A stretch of 5,644 nucleotides of DNA, taken from assembly GCA_015711775.1 (NCBI GenBank), contig JACVJB010000087.1, positions 1-5,644 on the forward strand. The letters run 5' to 3'. The notes beneath the pieces are model-generated. The model was given only the letters and a program-made list of their open reading frames with translations, was not told the origin of the DNA and did no database searches. Both the position numbers and the translations under genes were made by a program. This stretch comes from Actinomycetota bacterium. GTDB lineage: Bacteria > Actinomycetota > Humimicrobiia > Humimicrobiales > Humimicrobiaceae. This document shows positions 5,147-5,644 of the stretch, piece by piece (the first letter of the stretch is position 1; each line of letters opens with the position of its first letter).

Positions 5147-5644
5147 TATAATCATTAACTTCCGAATTCCGTAAATCAAGAAAATACAAGAATGCTGACG
5201 CTGCAAAGCTGAAAGCAAGGAATAAATAGACTGCATTCATCGCCACAAACAGGCTTGATTTTTTTAGAATATAACTTAAGAACCAGGGCGCCGTTAAACC
5301 CCCTATCCCTCCGCAAAGGATAATAATTGAAACTATAAAATTCTTTTTATCCGGAAATTTTAAACCTCCTGCTGTAACAGCTAATGGCCATATACCTGAC
5401 ATAAAAAGGCCTGCAAGAATAAATGAAATAATTATCAGCGCACTATTTTTTACATATATTCCTGCAACAAGAAAAATAATTGTTAAAAGTATTACTGCAT
5501 TAAGGAGTTTTAAAATATTTATCCGTTTTGAAATAAATCCTATGACTATTCTTCCTGCAATTGCTGCAAACCAGAAAAATGAGAATACCTGGCCGGCCAT
5601 AATTTCAGAAAATGACCGGTCCAGCCTTAAGAAAGTCGAGATCC
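5130..5644 (-). CDS. MFS transporter, C-terminal part (five membrane helices)
   Basis: The minus-strand frame remains open to the window edge: 14 further codons (ISTFLRLDRSFSEI) precede the ATG at 5598-5600, so that Met is internal and the gene is cut at its 5' side. The visible 170 residues hold five hydrophobic helices at about 15-36, 43-64, 67-93, 99-125 and 130-157, probably helices 8-12 of a 12-helix major facilitator. 'GRIVIGFISKRI' (30-41) is a loop-A-type motif between the first two. 'AGLFMSGIWPLAVTAGG' and 'CGGIGGLTAPWFLSYI' resemble the later helices of MFS sugar or organic-solute carriers. Transport direction and substrate cannot be told. Its TGA (5130-5132) lies inside the end of the convergent GNAT-like gene. 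Confidence 0.85.
   Translation of the reverse strand, partial: ISTFLRLDRSFSEIMAGQVFSFFWFAAIAGRIVIGFISKRINILKLLNAVILLTIIFLVAGIYVKNSALIIISFILAGLFMSGIWPLAVTAGGLKFPDKKNFIVSIIILCGGIGGLTAPWFLSYILKKSSLFVAMNAVYLFLAFSFAASAFLYFLDLRNSEVNDYIKHLS

Overview
The window is AT-rich, roughly one third G+C by eye, with frequent ATA, AGA and AAA codons. TTG is the start codon in three of the five complete genes. The content is bacterial: a lipoprotein-type solute-binding protein, purine-rich Shine-Dalgarno sites and compact head-to-tail genes. The window suggests a low-GC, probably Gram-positive-like or deep-branching anaerobic bacterium. The species cannot be named from the sequence, and no rRNA or other marker gene is present.

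Layout from left to right: (1) bases 1-324, plus strand, hold the C-terminal 107 residues of a small membrane protein of the CrtO family (glycosyl-4,4'-diaponeurosporenoate acyltransferase). (2) Bases 392-3560, minus strand, hold a four-gene operon. In transcription order it encodes a polar-amino-acid binding lipoprotein, an inner-membrane permease, an ABC ATPase that overlaps the permease by 4 bases, and, 23 bases further on, a DUF89 (ARMT1-type) metal-dependent phosphatase. (3) Bases 3561-3877 are a very AT-rich divergent control region with promoter-like boxes in both directions, a perfect 7+7 palindrome in the transporter leader, and several spaced repeats. (4) Bases 3878-5146, plus strand, hold a 422-residue protein of an uncharacterised GNAT-like family. 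(5) Bases 5130-5644, minus strand, hold the C-terminal five membrane helices of an MFS transporter cut by the window edge; its 3' end overlaps the GNAT-like gene by 17 bases.

The three ABC genes form a complete uptake system with one binding protein, one permease (presumably a homodimer) and one ATPase. The DUF89 phosphatase is apparently co-transcribed, suggesting a housekeeping or metabolite-repair step tied to whatever is imported. The GNAT-like gene is divergent from the operon and may share regulatory DNA with it. I see no tRNA, rRNA, CRISPR array, insertion sequence, phage gene or convincing intrinsic terminator. Most of the window is ordinary chromosomal gene content. The points most worth checking are the DUF89/ABC linkage, the structured divergent control region and the uncharacterised GNAT-like protein.
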